Shown here: positions 8,174 to 15,079 of the stretch, in pieces
Numbering within the stretch: position 1 is the stretch's first letter
Layout of the letters: every line of letters begins with the position of its first letter
NCBI GenBank assembly: GCA_946478775.1
Contig: CAMLDR010000056.1
Coordinates: 1 to 22,526, forward strand
DNA from: an uncultured Flavobacteriales bacterium
Lineage (GTDB): Bacteria; Bacteroidota; Bacteroidia; Flavobacteriales; Crocinitomicaceae
DNA: 22,526 nt
Reading direction: 5' to 3'
Translations under genes and position numbers: made by a program
The notes under the pieces: model-generated
Seen by the model: the letters and a program-made list of their open reading frames with translations, nothing else
Told to the model about the DNA's origin: nothing
The model's database searches: none

Positions 8174-9871
8174 ATGGAAAAGGCAAGTTTATTAGAGTCA
8201 TTAAAAAATCTCGTGCAGCAAGAAGATGCGCTGGCTGTAGCGCGTGAGGTGAGTGAATTGCGTAATCAATTTGAGGACGCAGTTTTGGAAGAGGATCGTC
8301 AGTTCCAAATCAAACAACTGGAAGCCCAGGAAAAGGGTGAACCGGTGGAGGAACGCTCTTCTGATCCTGTACGGGAAGAGTTTTATAACTTGTACAATGA
8401 GTTCCGTGAGCGTAAAGGAGGATTGCAGAAAGCAAAGAAAGAAGCGGAAGAATCCAATTTACGTCGTAAAAAAGTGCTTTTAGACCGACTCAAAGACGTT
8501 GTTGAAAAAGAAGAGAACATTGGTGCGGCCATGACTGCATACAAAGAAATCCATGACGCCTGGAAAGAGGTAGGGGATATTCCGCGTGAAAAACGCCAGG
8601 ATATTCAATCCGAGTATTCCCGTTTATTGGAAACCTTCTTTTACCATATCAAGATTTACCGGGAGTTACGTGAGCATGACCTGCACCGGAACCACCAATT
8701 GAAATTGGATGTCATTCGCAGGATCCAGGAATTGTCGAAAGTGGAACACGTGAAAGATGTGGAGCAGGCAATCAAAACGCTTCAAAATGAATGGGAAGAA
8801 ACAGGTCCTGTGGGAAATGAAGCATGGGAAAGCCTGAAAAACTCCTATTGGGATGCTGTTCGTGCTGTTTATGCAAGAATCCAGGTGTTCTACGATGAGA
8901 AACGAACGGAATTGGCCGGGAACCTCGAATTAAAAAAAGAGATTGCCCTAAAAGCTGCCGAATTGGTGAAAGATTTTACATCCACTAATACCAAGGACTG
9001 GGATACTACAACGGCTTCATTACTTGCTTTACAGGAAGAATGGAAGAAAATCGGTTTCGGTCCGCGCAAAGAAAACGAAGAGGTTTGGAAAGAATTCCGT
9101 GCTTCCTGTGATGAGTTCTTTGCAAAAAAGAAAACATTCTTTGATTCTGTCAGAGGAAAGTTTGATGAAGTAGCAACAAAAAAACAGCAGTTGGTGGACA
9201 AGCTGGAAGAATTGAAAGATTCAACCGAGTGGAAGAAAACAACGGATCAGATCCTGGCAATCCAAAAAGAATGGAAAGCATTGGGAAGTGCCGGTCAGCG
9301 TTTCGAGCAAAAACTGTGGAAAGACTTCCGTGCTGCGTGTGATCATTTCTTCGAAGCGAAACAAGCTCATTTCAGTTCAAAAGACAAAGAGTTTGAAGGA
9401 AATCTGACGCAAAAAATGGAATTGATCGACCGTATTAAAGCGGCAACAATTCCGGAAGATAAAAAAGAAGCAATGACTTTGCTGAAGAACTTTGCAACTG
9501 AATTCAACGAAATCGGACACGTTCCGATGAAAGAAAAAGACCGTGTTTTCAATGCATACAAAGAAGCTTTGGATGGTCATTACAAGAAATTGAAGCTTGA
9601 AGGTGCGGAGCAGGAGAAAATGTTGTTCCAGGCGCGCCTGGATACCATGAAAGCGGATCCTAACGCCGAAAGAGCAATGGCACGTGAGAAATACGACCTG
9701 CACGATAAAATAAACAAATTAAAATCCGACATTTTACAGTTTGAGAATAACCTGGGCTTCTTTGCGAAATCAAAAGGTGCAGATATCCTGAAGAAAGAAG
9801 TAGAAGGAAAGATTGCAGCAGCTCAGCGTAAAATTGAGGAGCTGAAAGCAAAGATTAAAATGATCCAATAA
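8174..9871 (+). CDS. DUF349-repeat coiled-coil protein
   Basis: A 565-residue, highly charged, almost wholly helical protein without signal peptide or membrane span, so cytoplasmic. Five DUF349 units can be followed by the recurring W-K/E-x-x-G core: WKEVGDIP, WEETGPVG, WKKIGFGP, WKALGSAG and the more divergent FNEIGHVP, each followed by a helix ending in a FF/Y-x-x-K/R pattern. The extreme C-terminus (about 500-565) is a coiled coil (KLKSDILQFENNLGFF, then Lys/Glu heptads). The function of DUF349 is unestablished. Spacing of 36 bases after the kinase and 3 bases before the next gene suggests co-transcription. Confidence 0.93.
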   Translation: MEKASLLESLKNLVQQEDALAVAREVSELRNQFEDAVLEEDRQFQIKQLEAQEKGEPVEERSSDPVREEFYNLYNEFRERKGGLQKAKKEAEESNLRRKKVLLDRLKDVVEKEENIGAAMTAYKEIHDAWKEVGDIPREKRQDIQSEYSRLLETFFYHIKIYRELREHDLHRNHQLKLDVIRRIQELSKVEHVKDVEQAIKTLQNEWEETGPVGNEAWESLKNSYWDAVRAVYARIQVFYDEKRTELAGNLELKKEIALKAAELVKDFTSTNTKDWDTTTASLLALQEEWKKIGFGPRKENEEVWKEFRASCDEFFAKKKTFFDSVRGKFDEVATKKQQLVDKLEELKDSTEWKKTTDQILAIQKEWKALGSAGQRFEQKLWKDFRAACDHFFEAKQAHFSSKDKEFEGNLTQKMELIDRIKAATIPEDKKEAMTLLKNFATEFNEIGHVPMKEKDRVFNAYKEALDGHYKKLKLEGAEQEKMLFQARLDTMKADPNAERAMAREKYDLHDKINKLKSDILQFENNLGFFAKSKGADILKKEVEGKIAAAQRKIEELKAKIKMIQ

Positions 9872-9874
9872 TAG

Positions 9875-10540
9875 ATGAATCGCTCCATAAATATTTTACT
9901 GATATTTTTCTCTTTCCCGGCATTTGCGTTTATCATCTGTGTGGCATTTGATATTGATTTTTTCAACATTCCGATTGCGGAACTCCCTTTCAAATTCCAT
10001 ATTTTCATTGGAATTGCAACTCTTTTGCTGCTGTTGATCATTCGCCGGTCCGTAAGTCGCTGGGTGGGTGTAACGATGACCCGGAAACCCGAACGTTTTT
10101 TGTGGAGTATTCCCGTTTCAAATGAACGCAAAAAGCAGGTGCGCCTGTTTTTGATAATGGAAACACTGCTTGCCTTGTTTTGCATGGTTGCTGTTTTACT
10201 TCTAACAACTGAAGCCTGGCCGGTAGCGCTTGTTTATGGGATTATGGTACTGGACCAAGTGCTGTTCCTTGCAATTGCCCAATCCTGGTTCCGGGTGGGA
10301 ATTACACACAAAGCAGTGGTGGTTGCAGACCGGGAAGTGCGTTTGCTGTTTTTTTCCGGATTGAGACGCATCGAAACGCATCAACAGACACTTTACTTTG
10401 AATACATTGAGGATTTGCAATTGTCCTTCCCTTTGAATTGTATCCCGGATGGAAAATACCAGGAATTCAGAGCCGGAGTGGAAGAGCGTGTAAACCGTGA
10501 CCGCGTATTTTTTTCAGAAGGATTTAAAGCCCTGAAGTAA
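9875..10540 (+). CDS. Uncharacterised membrane protein, about four spans plus cytosolic tail
   Basis: I do not recognise this 221-residue protein. Hydrophobic segments lie at about 6-27, 40-57, 91-111 and 116-137. A basic loop (RRSVSRWVGVTMTRKPERF) sits between spans 2 and 3, and a soluble C-terminal part from about 140 has alternating beta-strand character (AVVVADREVRLLFFSG...). That layout resembles small membrane proteins with a PH-like tail, but this is only a resemblance. It begins 3 bases after the DUF349 stop, and its TAA overlaps the next ATG by one base (TAATG). It is therefore very probably expressed as part of the operon and coupled to its partner. Confidence 0.8.
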   Translation: MNRSINILLIFFSFPAFAFIICVAFDIDFFNIPIAELPFKFHIFIGIATLLLLLIIRRSVSRWVGVTMTRKPERFLWSIPVSNERKKQVRLFLIMETLLALFCMVAVLLLTTEAWPVALVYGIMVLDQVLFLAIAQSWFRVGITHKAVVVADREVRLLFFSGLRRIETHQQTLYFEYIEDLQLSFPLNCIPDGKYQEFRAGVEERVNRDRVFFSEGFKALK

Positions 10541-10881
10541 TGAGTGAACTATTGAAAAGACCTTTTTTGCTCGGATTTATAATCGGAATATTGTTCCTGA
10601 TTCTCTGCATTTTTGTCCCGATTCCCATGTATGACGGGATCTTTCATTACGACCATGAATTGGTTCACATCGAAACAGAAGGAAAGGTGGCTTTGAGCTA
10701 TTATTTCGGGATCGGATTGGATAAAACGCTTGCTAATGGCATTTTTCCGAGTAAATTCGAATTGAAACCAATTGGTTATGCCCTTTTTATTTTGATTCAC
10801 ATGGGCTTACCTGCCTTGGTTGCGATCCGCTTCAAAATGAGTAATGCCAGAAAACAGATCGAAAACTCGGATAATGAGTAA
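10540..10881 (+). CDS. Small two-span membrane protein, unknown function
   Basis: A 113-residue protein with hydrophobic spans at about 9-29 and 78-98. The connecting segment of about 48 residues carries several acidic and His residues (YDGIFHYDHELVHIETEG) and would face the periplasm if the N-terminus is inside. No family recognised. The start codon shares one base with the preceding stop (TAATG) and the end overlaps the EamA gene start by 8 bases. It is therefore translationally embedded between two other membrane-protein genes, which supports it being real. Confidence 0.75.
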   Translation: MSELLKRPFLLGFIIGILFLILCIFVPIPMYDGIFHYDHELVHIETEGKVALSYYFGIGLDKTLANGIFPSKFELKPIGYALFILIHMGLPALVAIRFKMSNARKQIENSDNE

Positions 10882-11779
10882 AGATTTGCGCAGCTGGCTC
10901 TCTCTATTCGTTTTAGCAGTTATTTGGGGAGCTTCATTTATCCTGATGAAGCGTGGAATGTATGATGAAAATGGCGCAACTATTTTCTCCGATTCACAGG
11001 TAGGGGCTCTGAGAATGGCCATTGCCGGTTTGGTGATGCTGCCTTTCGGACTGATGAACCTGCGCAAGATCAAACATTGGAAACAGGTCGTTTATTTATT
11101 GATTGTCGGTACCTGCGGAAATTTCCTTCCGGCGTTCCTGTTCACCTTTGCAGAAACAAAGCTGTCATCCGGATTGGCGGGAATGCTCAACAGCTTTACC
11201 CCCTTTTTCACACTGATCCTGGGTTATTTATTCTTCAGGCAGCAAATTCGATTGAAACAAGTCATTGGCTTAATGGTAGCTTTTATTGGGATCTGTATCC
11301 TGGTCGGAATTATCAATAATGAACCGCTTGAAATCTCATTCATACACGTAGGTGCTATTTTATTAGCGACTTTGATGTACGGAACCAGTTTAAATACGAT
11401 TAAATTCAAACTCAGCGAATTCAAATCATTGGAAATTGCTTCTTTATCCTTTACATTCTTAGCCATTCCGGCGTGGATCGTGACTTTGAGTTTGGACACC
11501 GGAAGCGTACTGAAAACCAACGAATATGCATACGAAGCGTTGGGCTACATCAGCATTCTGAGCGTTTTCGGGACTTGCCTGGCTTTGCTTTTGTTCAATC
11601 AGATCATTGCATTGAAATCACCGATGTTTGCCAGTTCCGTTACCTACATGATCCCGATTGTGGCCGTGATATTAGGAGTTTTCCTGAACAAGGAACACTT
11701 CCACGTTTCCCAGTTCCTGGGAATGATCGTCATCGTTGGAGGTGTTTATCTGGTGAATTCGAAACAAAAGGAAAGGTGA
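10874..11779 (+). CDS. EamA/DMT-family transporter (RhaT/YdcZ-like permease)
   Basis: Drug/metabolite transporter of 301 residues with about ten hydrophobic spans in two EamA repeats of five. The first opens with WLSLFVLAVIWGASFILMKRG, whose AxxWGxxF motif is characteristic. The repeat ends carry the usual glycine/proline pattern (LGYLFFRQQIRLKQVIGLMVAFIGI and LGVFLNKEHFHVSQFLGMIVIVGGVYLV). I chose the ATG at 10874, which overlaps the upstream stop by 8 bases, over the in-frame ATG at 10844, which would add ten polar residues and overlap 38 bases. Substrate unknown (amino acids, nucleotide-sugars or metabolites are all seen in the family). Last gene of the plus-strand operon; its stop codon lies inside a hairpin at 11771-11804. 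Confidence 0.92.
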   Translation: MSKDLRSWLSLFVLAVIWGASFILMKRGMYDENGATIFSDSQVGALRMAIAGLVMLPFGLMNLRKIKHWKQVVYLLIVGTCGNFLPAFLFTFAETKLSSGLAGMLNSFTPFFTLILGYLFFRQQIRLKQVIGLMVAFIGICILVGIINNEPLEISFIHVGAILLATLMYGTSLNTIKFKLSEFKSLEIASLSFTFLAIPAWIVTLSLDTGSVLKTNEYAYEALGYISILSVFGTCLALLLFNQIIALKSPMFASSVTYMIPIVAVILGVFLNKEHFHVSQFLGMIVIVGGVYLVNSKQKER

Positions 11780-11804
11780 CTTCGACTCCGCTCAGCCACC
11801 TTTC
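11771..11804. terminator. Hairpin at the convergent 3' ends (EamA operon / TonB receptor)
   Basis: GAAAGGTG (11771-11778) pairs perfectly with CACCTTTC (11797-11804) around a loop containing CTTCGACTCCGCTCAG. This GGTG...CTTCGACTCCGCTCAG...CACC arrangement is, from memory, a recurrent intergenic sequence in Bacteroidota. It contains the EamA stop codon (11777-11779) and sits in the convergent gap. There is no long T tract, so intrinsic termination is plausible but not proven; it may instead protect the 3' end. Confidence 0.5.
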
Positions 11805-11868
11805 ATGTTTACAAATTCAATCAATTATACTGCTGCGCTCTTCCGAGTACCTCCGCGGGAATAATGGG

Positions 11869-14229
11869 TCAGAACTCTAAACGATAGCTCAGCACCGGTA
11901 ACAAAGGTGTTTGGTACCAATACTTCACTTCTCCGGTTTTGCGGTCAAAATACTGTCCACCCACATTTTTCCGGTTCGTTGTATTCTGAATGTCGAGCGA
12001 TACAATACTTGTAATCCGTTTGAAATTGCGCTTTAAACTTAATCGGACATCCAATCGGAAATAATCCGGCATTTTCTTTCCATAGGTTTGGGATGCCGTA
12101 AGCTTTGTTTCACCTGCTGCTATGGATGCGTTCAGATCAACCGGCGTATAACGGAATCCTCCCACATAAATGCACTTAATATTGAAACCGATGGTTCGGC
12201 TTTTTTCTTTCTTTCTCAGGCCCCATTCTTTTCCAACAGTTAAGGAAGTGGCGTAGTTGGTATTGAACCGGGTATCATACCAATTTCCGTCGGCTGTTTT
12301 GTATTTGGATTCATAAAGGGAAGCGGACAGCAAATAATACAAGTTTTTGAACAGGAATCGTTCATAAGTCAGTTCCACCCCGTAGTTTTTCCCCAATCCT
12401 GAATTGCTCAGGGATTCAGATGGAAAACCATCCGTGGAGTTTAGGATCGAATAAGTACTGGTGGGATCCTGGCTGATCGGAACGTCAAATAAATGCTGAT
12501 AATACACTTCGGTTTTGATGTGTTCGTGCTCATTCAGAACGAAATCGTACCCGAAAACAGCATGATGCGCCTTACTTAATTTTAAATCGCGGTTGGGAAG
12601 GGTGGTTATTCCATTTTTTGTACGCTCCACAAAATACACTCCTATTGGCTGCAGCTGACTGTGTAAACCATAACCCACTGTAAGGTGGTGTTTTGGATGG
12701 AAATCATACCGAAGGGATGCACGTGGTTCAATCGAATTACTATTATTGAGGAACAACTGAAAATAATGGATTCCGACATTGGCTGTCAGCTTTTCTGTGA
12801 TGTGCGTATTCCATTGGAAAAACACCTGCATGGTTTGGGTTCCGCCTTTTTCATTGATTTGTTCCAATAGTACGGTCGAATCGCCCATGTCACTCTGTTT
12901 CAAACTGTAGCCCAAATGATTCAGGATAAATCCTGTACGGATGTTGTTTTTGGCGTTTATCTTTTGAGTGTAGGTGCTTGAAAGGGTCAGTTTATTCTGC
13001 AAAAACCGCTGCTCGTATTCCCGGGTAAGAGAAGTATAGTCAGTACCTAGCTTGTCTTGCTTATACCCGTTTTCAGTTCCGGAAAATACCAACGCTGTTT
13101 TTAAGTAGGATTTGTTCCTGAAAAGTTTGGTGTTTGTGATCCCAACAGCTCCCGTATTACTGTAAAAGTTCGTGTTTAGGCGAAGAAAATCATCTTCCTG
13201 CCAGCGAACATAATCTTTTTCATCGGTGGTGGTCTGGTAACTCAATCCGCCAAAACCAAACAGGGTAAATTTCCCCAATTTTTTAGTCGGGAGGTAAAAG
13301 TTGAAAGACAGGTCCTGGAAATTCGTGTTCGCATCTCCGATTGGAATCCCGATTTTTCCCAATACATTCAGGGTCGAATAACGGTAATTGATCAAATACG
13401 ATCCTTCATATCCTTTTTTGAAAGGACCTTCCGTAGATACGTCCAGCCCCAGGATTCCGAGCTGCACCGTGTATTCCCGTTTTTCATTGTTTCCTTTTCT
13501 CAGTCGCAGGTCGAATACACCTGAAAGTGCGTTTCCGTATTCAGCGGCAAAAGCCCCGGTTGAAAAGTCGGAATTACTCATCAATTGTGCGCTTAGAATG
13601 GAAATTCCACCGCCTGCTGTCCCCACGTTCGAAAAATGGTTCGGGTTAGGGATTTCCACCCCTTCCATGCGCCACAAAAGACCGTTGGGTGAATTTCCAC
13701 GGATCGAAATATGGTTGTTCCCGTCGCCTGCAGTGACAACTCCTGCAAACGAGGTTGCCATTCGGGCCGGGTCATTTACCGCGGCTGCGAACTTCTGCGT
13801 TTCTTCCACGGAAAAAGTGCGGGTGCTGACGGTAGAAAGTTCATTTAAGGGATTGTTCTTGTCCGTTTTGGCAGTGATCACCACTTCGCTTATTTTCTTC
13901 AGTTCTTCTTCCATGTTGATGTTCAGGACCAGTTCTTTACCGGAATTGACAGTGACATTCTGCAGAATAACCGGTTTGTAATCGGTGGCTGTAATTTCAA
14001 TTGTTCTGCTTCCAACCGGGATATTCCCAAAAGAGAAGCTGCCGTTTTCTTCTGTTACTGCATAAACGAGTGAATCCAGTCCCGTGATTTTAACGATTGC
14101 TCCGGGAATGGAAGACTGGGAGATATTGTCGACAACTGTGCCGCGAACCGTTTGTGTCTGTGAGAAACAGGTGTTGACAATAAGACACAGCAATCCCGTT
14201 ACGAAGAATTTCGTTGTTTTTTGAAACAT
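11869..14229 (-). CDS. TonB-dependent outer-membrane receptor with carboxypeptidase-like domain, no STN domain
   Basis: With the ATG at 14229 the protein has 786 residues and a proper signal peptide (MFQKTTKFFVTGLLCLIVN..., cut near CFSQ, 24). An upstream in-frame start at 14271 would prepend 14 polar residues and cover a hairpin, so I reject it. Residues 26-115 are a carboxypeptidase-regulatory-like domain (GTVVDNISQSSIPGAIVKI; ENGSFSFGNIPVG). The plug follows: EVVITA, then IRGNSPNGLLWRMEGVEIPN and GFxxEYGNALSGVFDLRLR-like sequence (about 115-250). The rest is beta-barrel, ending LSYRLEF with the C-terminal aromatic used for barrel assembly. It imports an unknown substrate using TonB energy. 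No STN domain is present; that domain is on the separate protein at 15080-17008. It follows the DUF2807 lipoprotein gene by 51 bases. Confidence 0.92.
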   Translation of the reverse strand: MFQKTTKFFVTGLLCLIVNTCFSQTQTVRGTVVDNISQSSIPGAIVKITGLDSLVYAVTEENGSFSFGNIPVGSRTIEITATDYKPVILQNVTVNSGKELVLNINMEEELKKISEVVITAKTDKNNPLNELSTVSTRTFSVEETQKFAAAVNDPARMATSFAGVVTAGDGNNHISIRGNSPNGLLWRMEGVEIPNPNHFSNVGTAGGGISILSAQLMSNSDFSTGAFAAEYGNALSGVFDLRLRKGNNEKREYTVQLGILGLDVSTEGPFKKGYEGSYLINYRYSTLNVLGKIGIPIGDANTNFQDLSFNFYLPTKKLGKFTLFGFGGLSYQTTTDEKDYVRWQEDDFLRLNTNFYSNTGAVGITNTKLFRNKSYLKTALVFSGTENGYKQDKLGTDYTSLTREYEQRFLQNKLTLSSTYTQKINAKNNIRTGFILNHLGYSLKQSDMGDSTVLLEQINEKGGTQTMQVFFQWNTHITEKLTANVGIHYFQLFLNNSNSIEPRASLRYDFHPKHHLTVGYGLHSQLQPIGVYFVERTKNGITTLPNRDLKLSKAHHAVFGYDFVLNEHEHIKTEVYYQHLFDVPISQDPTSTYSILNSTDGFPSESLSNSGLGKNYGVELTYERFLFKNLYYLLSASLYESKYKTADGNWYDTRFNTNYATSLTVGKEWGLRKKEKSRTIGFNIKCIYVGGFRYTPVDLNASIAAGETKLTASQTYGKKMPDYFRLDVRLSLKRNFKRITSIVSLDIQNTTNRKNVGGQYFDRKTGEVKYWYQTPLLPVLSYRLEF

Positions 14230-14242
14230 GATGTTGATTTTT

Positions 14243-14272
14243 TGTGGGGACACGAGGCATCGCATCCCCACA
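14243..14272. other. Symmetric hairpin between the DUF2807 and TonB-receptor genes
   Basis: TGTGGGGA (14243-14250) is perfectly complementary to TCCCCACA (14265-14272). Inside it CGA (14253-14255) pairs with TCG (14260-14262) around a GGCA loop, separated by a symmetric two-base internal loop. On the minus-strand transcript it is followed by an A-rich stretch, not U, so it is not a standard terminator. It is more likely a stability or processing element that could set lipoprotein/receptor ratios. Confidence 0.65.
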
Positions 14273-14280
14273 GGGTTATT

Positions 14281-15006
14281 TTAAATGTGAATTACAGATC
14301 CCGAACCGCTGATGGATGTATTGACTGTCGGGGTTCCTTTGTATTTGACATCTCCGCTTCCGGAGATCGTTGCATTTAACTGGTTCAAAACCCAAACAGA
14401 AACAGATCCTGAACCGCTGATTTTTGCTTTTGAAATGTGCGCGGTTACACCATCCATTTCAATATTTCCGGATCCGCTTATTTCAGCTTCCTGGTTGGTC
14501 ACCACTCCTCCTGAAACAGAAATGTTCCCGGATCCGCTGATTTCTGCATTTAAATCGGCAGCGGTAACACCGGTAAATGTGATGTTTCCTGACCCACTTA
14601 TTTCCAATTCGAGTGTGCCGGTTGTAAGCATTCCGGAGGATTCGAAATTTCCGCTTCCATCTAATTCGACTTCGCGCAGGTCGGGTGAGTGGATAATGAT
14701 TTTTATACCGTTGTGCTTCCGGATCCATTTGCGGGAGTCGATTTCCAATTCTCCGTCACTGATCTCCATAGTTAGGACTTTCAGAATATTTTGCTGGGCC
14801 GAAATTTCCACGAAATAAACTGAGTCCTGCATATAACTAATGTCCGCATCAATAGCCAATGAAATTTTATTGAAACCACTCAGGTTGCGCGTTTCGGTAA
14901 CTGTTTCACCTTTCCCTCTAATGGAATTAAACAAATGTTTCTTGCAGGATGTGAATGAACCTGCGAGAATTAAAAGCACAGGGATCATTAATTTTAAATT
15001 CTTCAT
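14281..15006 (-). CDS. DUF2807 (head-GIN) beta-helix lipoprotein
   Basis: A 241-residue protein. Residues 1-21 are a lipoprotein signal (MKNLKLMIPVLLILAGSFTSC), lipidated on Cys21; +2/+3 are Lys, so the acidic export signal described for surface lipoproteins in some relatives is not evident. Residues 38-240 are the putative auto-transporter adhesin head GIN domain (DUF2807). The opening strand FNKISLAIDADISYMQ and the middle ELEIDSRKW are typical. The second half has seven turns each carrying GSGN/GSGD/GSGS at about 117, 137, 157, 177, 197, 216 and 234, a regular 18-20-residue right-handed beta-helix pattern. The gene is preceded by its own copy of the ECF promoter-like block (15036-15064) and is followed closely by the TonB receptor, suggesting a receptor-associated binding lipoprotein. 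Function is inferred from context only. Confidence 0.88.
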   Translation of the reverse strand: MKNLKLMIPVLLILAGSFTSCKKHLFNSIRGKGETVTETRNLSGFNKISLAIDADISYMQDSVYFVEISAQQNILKVLTMEISDGELEIDSRKWIRKHNGIKIIIHSPDLREVELDGSGNFESSGMLTTGTLELEISGSGNITFTGVTAADLNAEISGSGNISVSGGVVTNQEAEISGSGNIEMDGVTAHISKAKISGSGSVSVWVLNQLNATISGSGDVKYKGTPTVNTSISGSGSVIHI

Positions 15007-15035
15007 AAAGACTTTTATTTGTTAGTTGTATCTAT

Positions 15036-15064
15036 GACAACTGAGATTGGATTTACCCCTATGC
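15036..15064 (-). promoter_or_regulatory. ECF-type promoter of the DUF2807-TonB receptor operon
   Basis: On the minus strand: GCATAGGGGTAAA, five bases, then TCTCAGTTGTC, ending 29 bases before the ATG at 15006. The same block (13/13 and 10/11 bases, same spacer length, same distance to the start codon) precedes the sigma gene at 18560-18588. I read GGGGTAAA as the -35 side and GTTGTCA as the -10 side. Confidence 0.72.
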
Positions 15065-15079
15065 AGAATGATTTTTTCC

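Noticed and set aside
10844..10873. Upstream start for the EamA transporter
   Set aside because: Adds ten polar residues and a 38-base overlap with the preceding gene; the ATG at 10874 gives the family's usual N-terminus and an 8-base overlap.
13388..13981. 197-codon plus-strand frame inside the TonB receptor gene
   Set aside because: Antisense to the plug-coding part of the receptor, where the minus frame has clear motifs; a long antisense frame is expected from codon bias.
14230..14271. Upstream start (14271) for the TonB receptor
   Set aside because: It would place 14 polar residues before a good signal peptide and translate through the intercistronic hairpin; ATG at 14229 is better.
14312..14818. 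168-codon plus-strand frame antisense to the DUF2807 gene
   Set aside because: It is the mirror of the GSGN repeat codons, which gives a repetitive stop-free antisense frame; no signal or independent start context.
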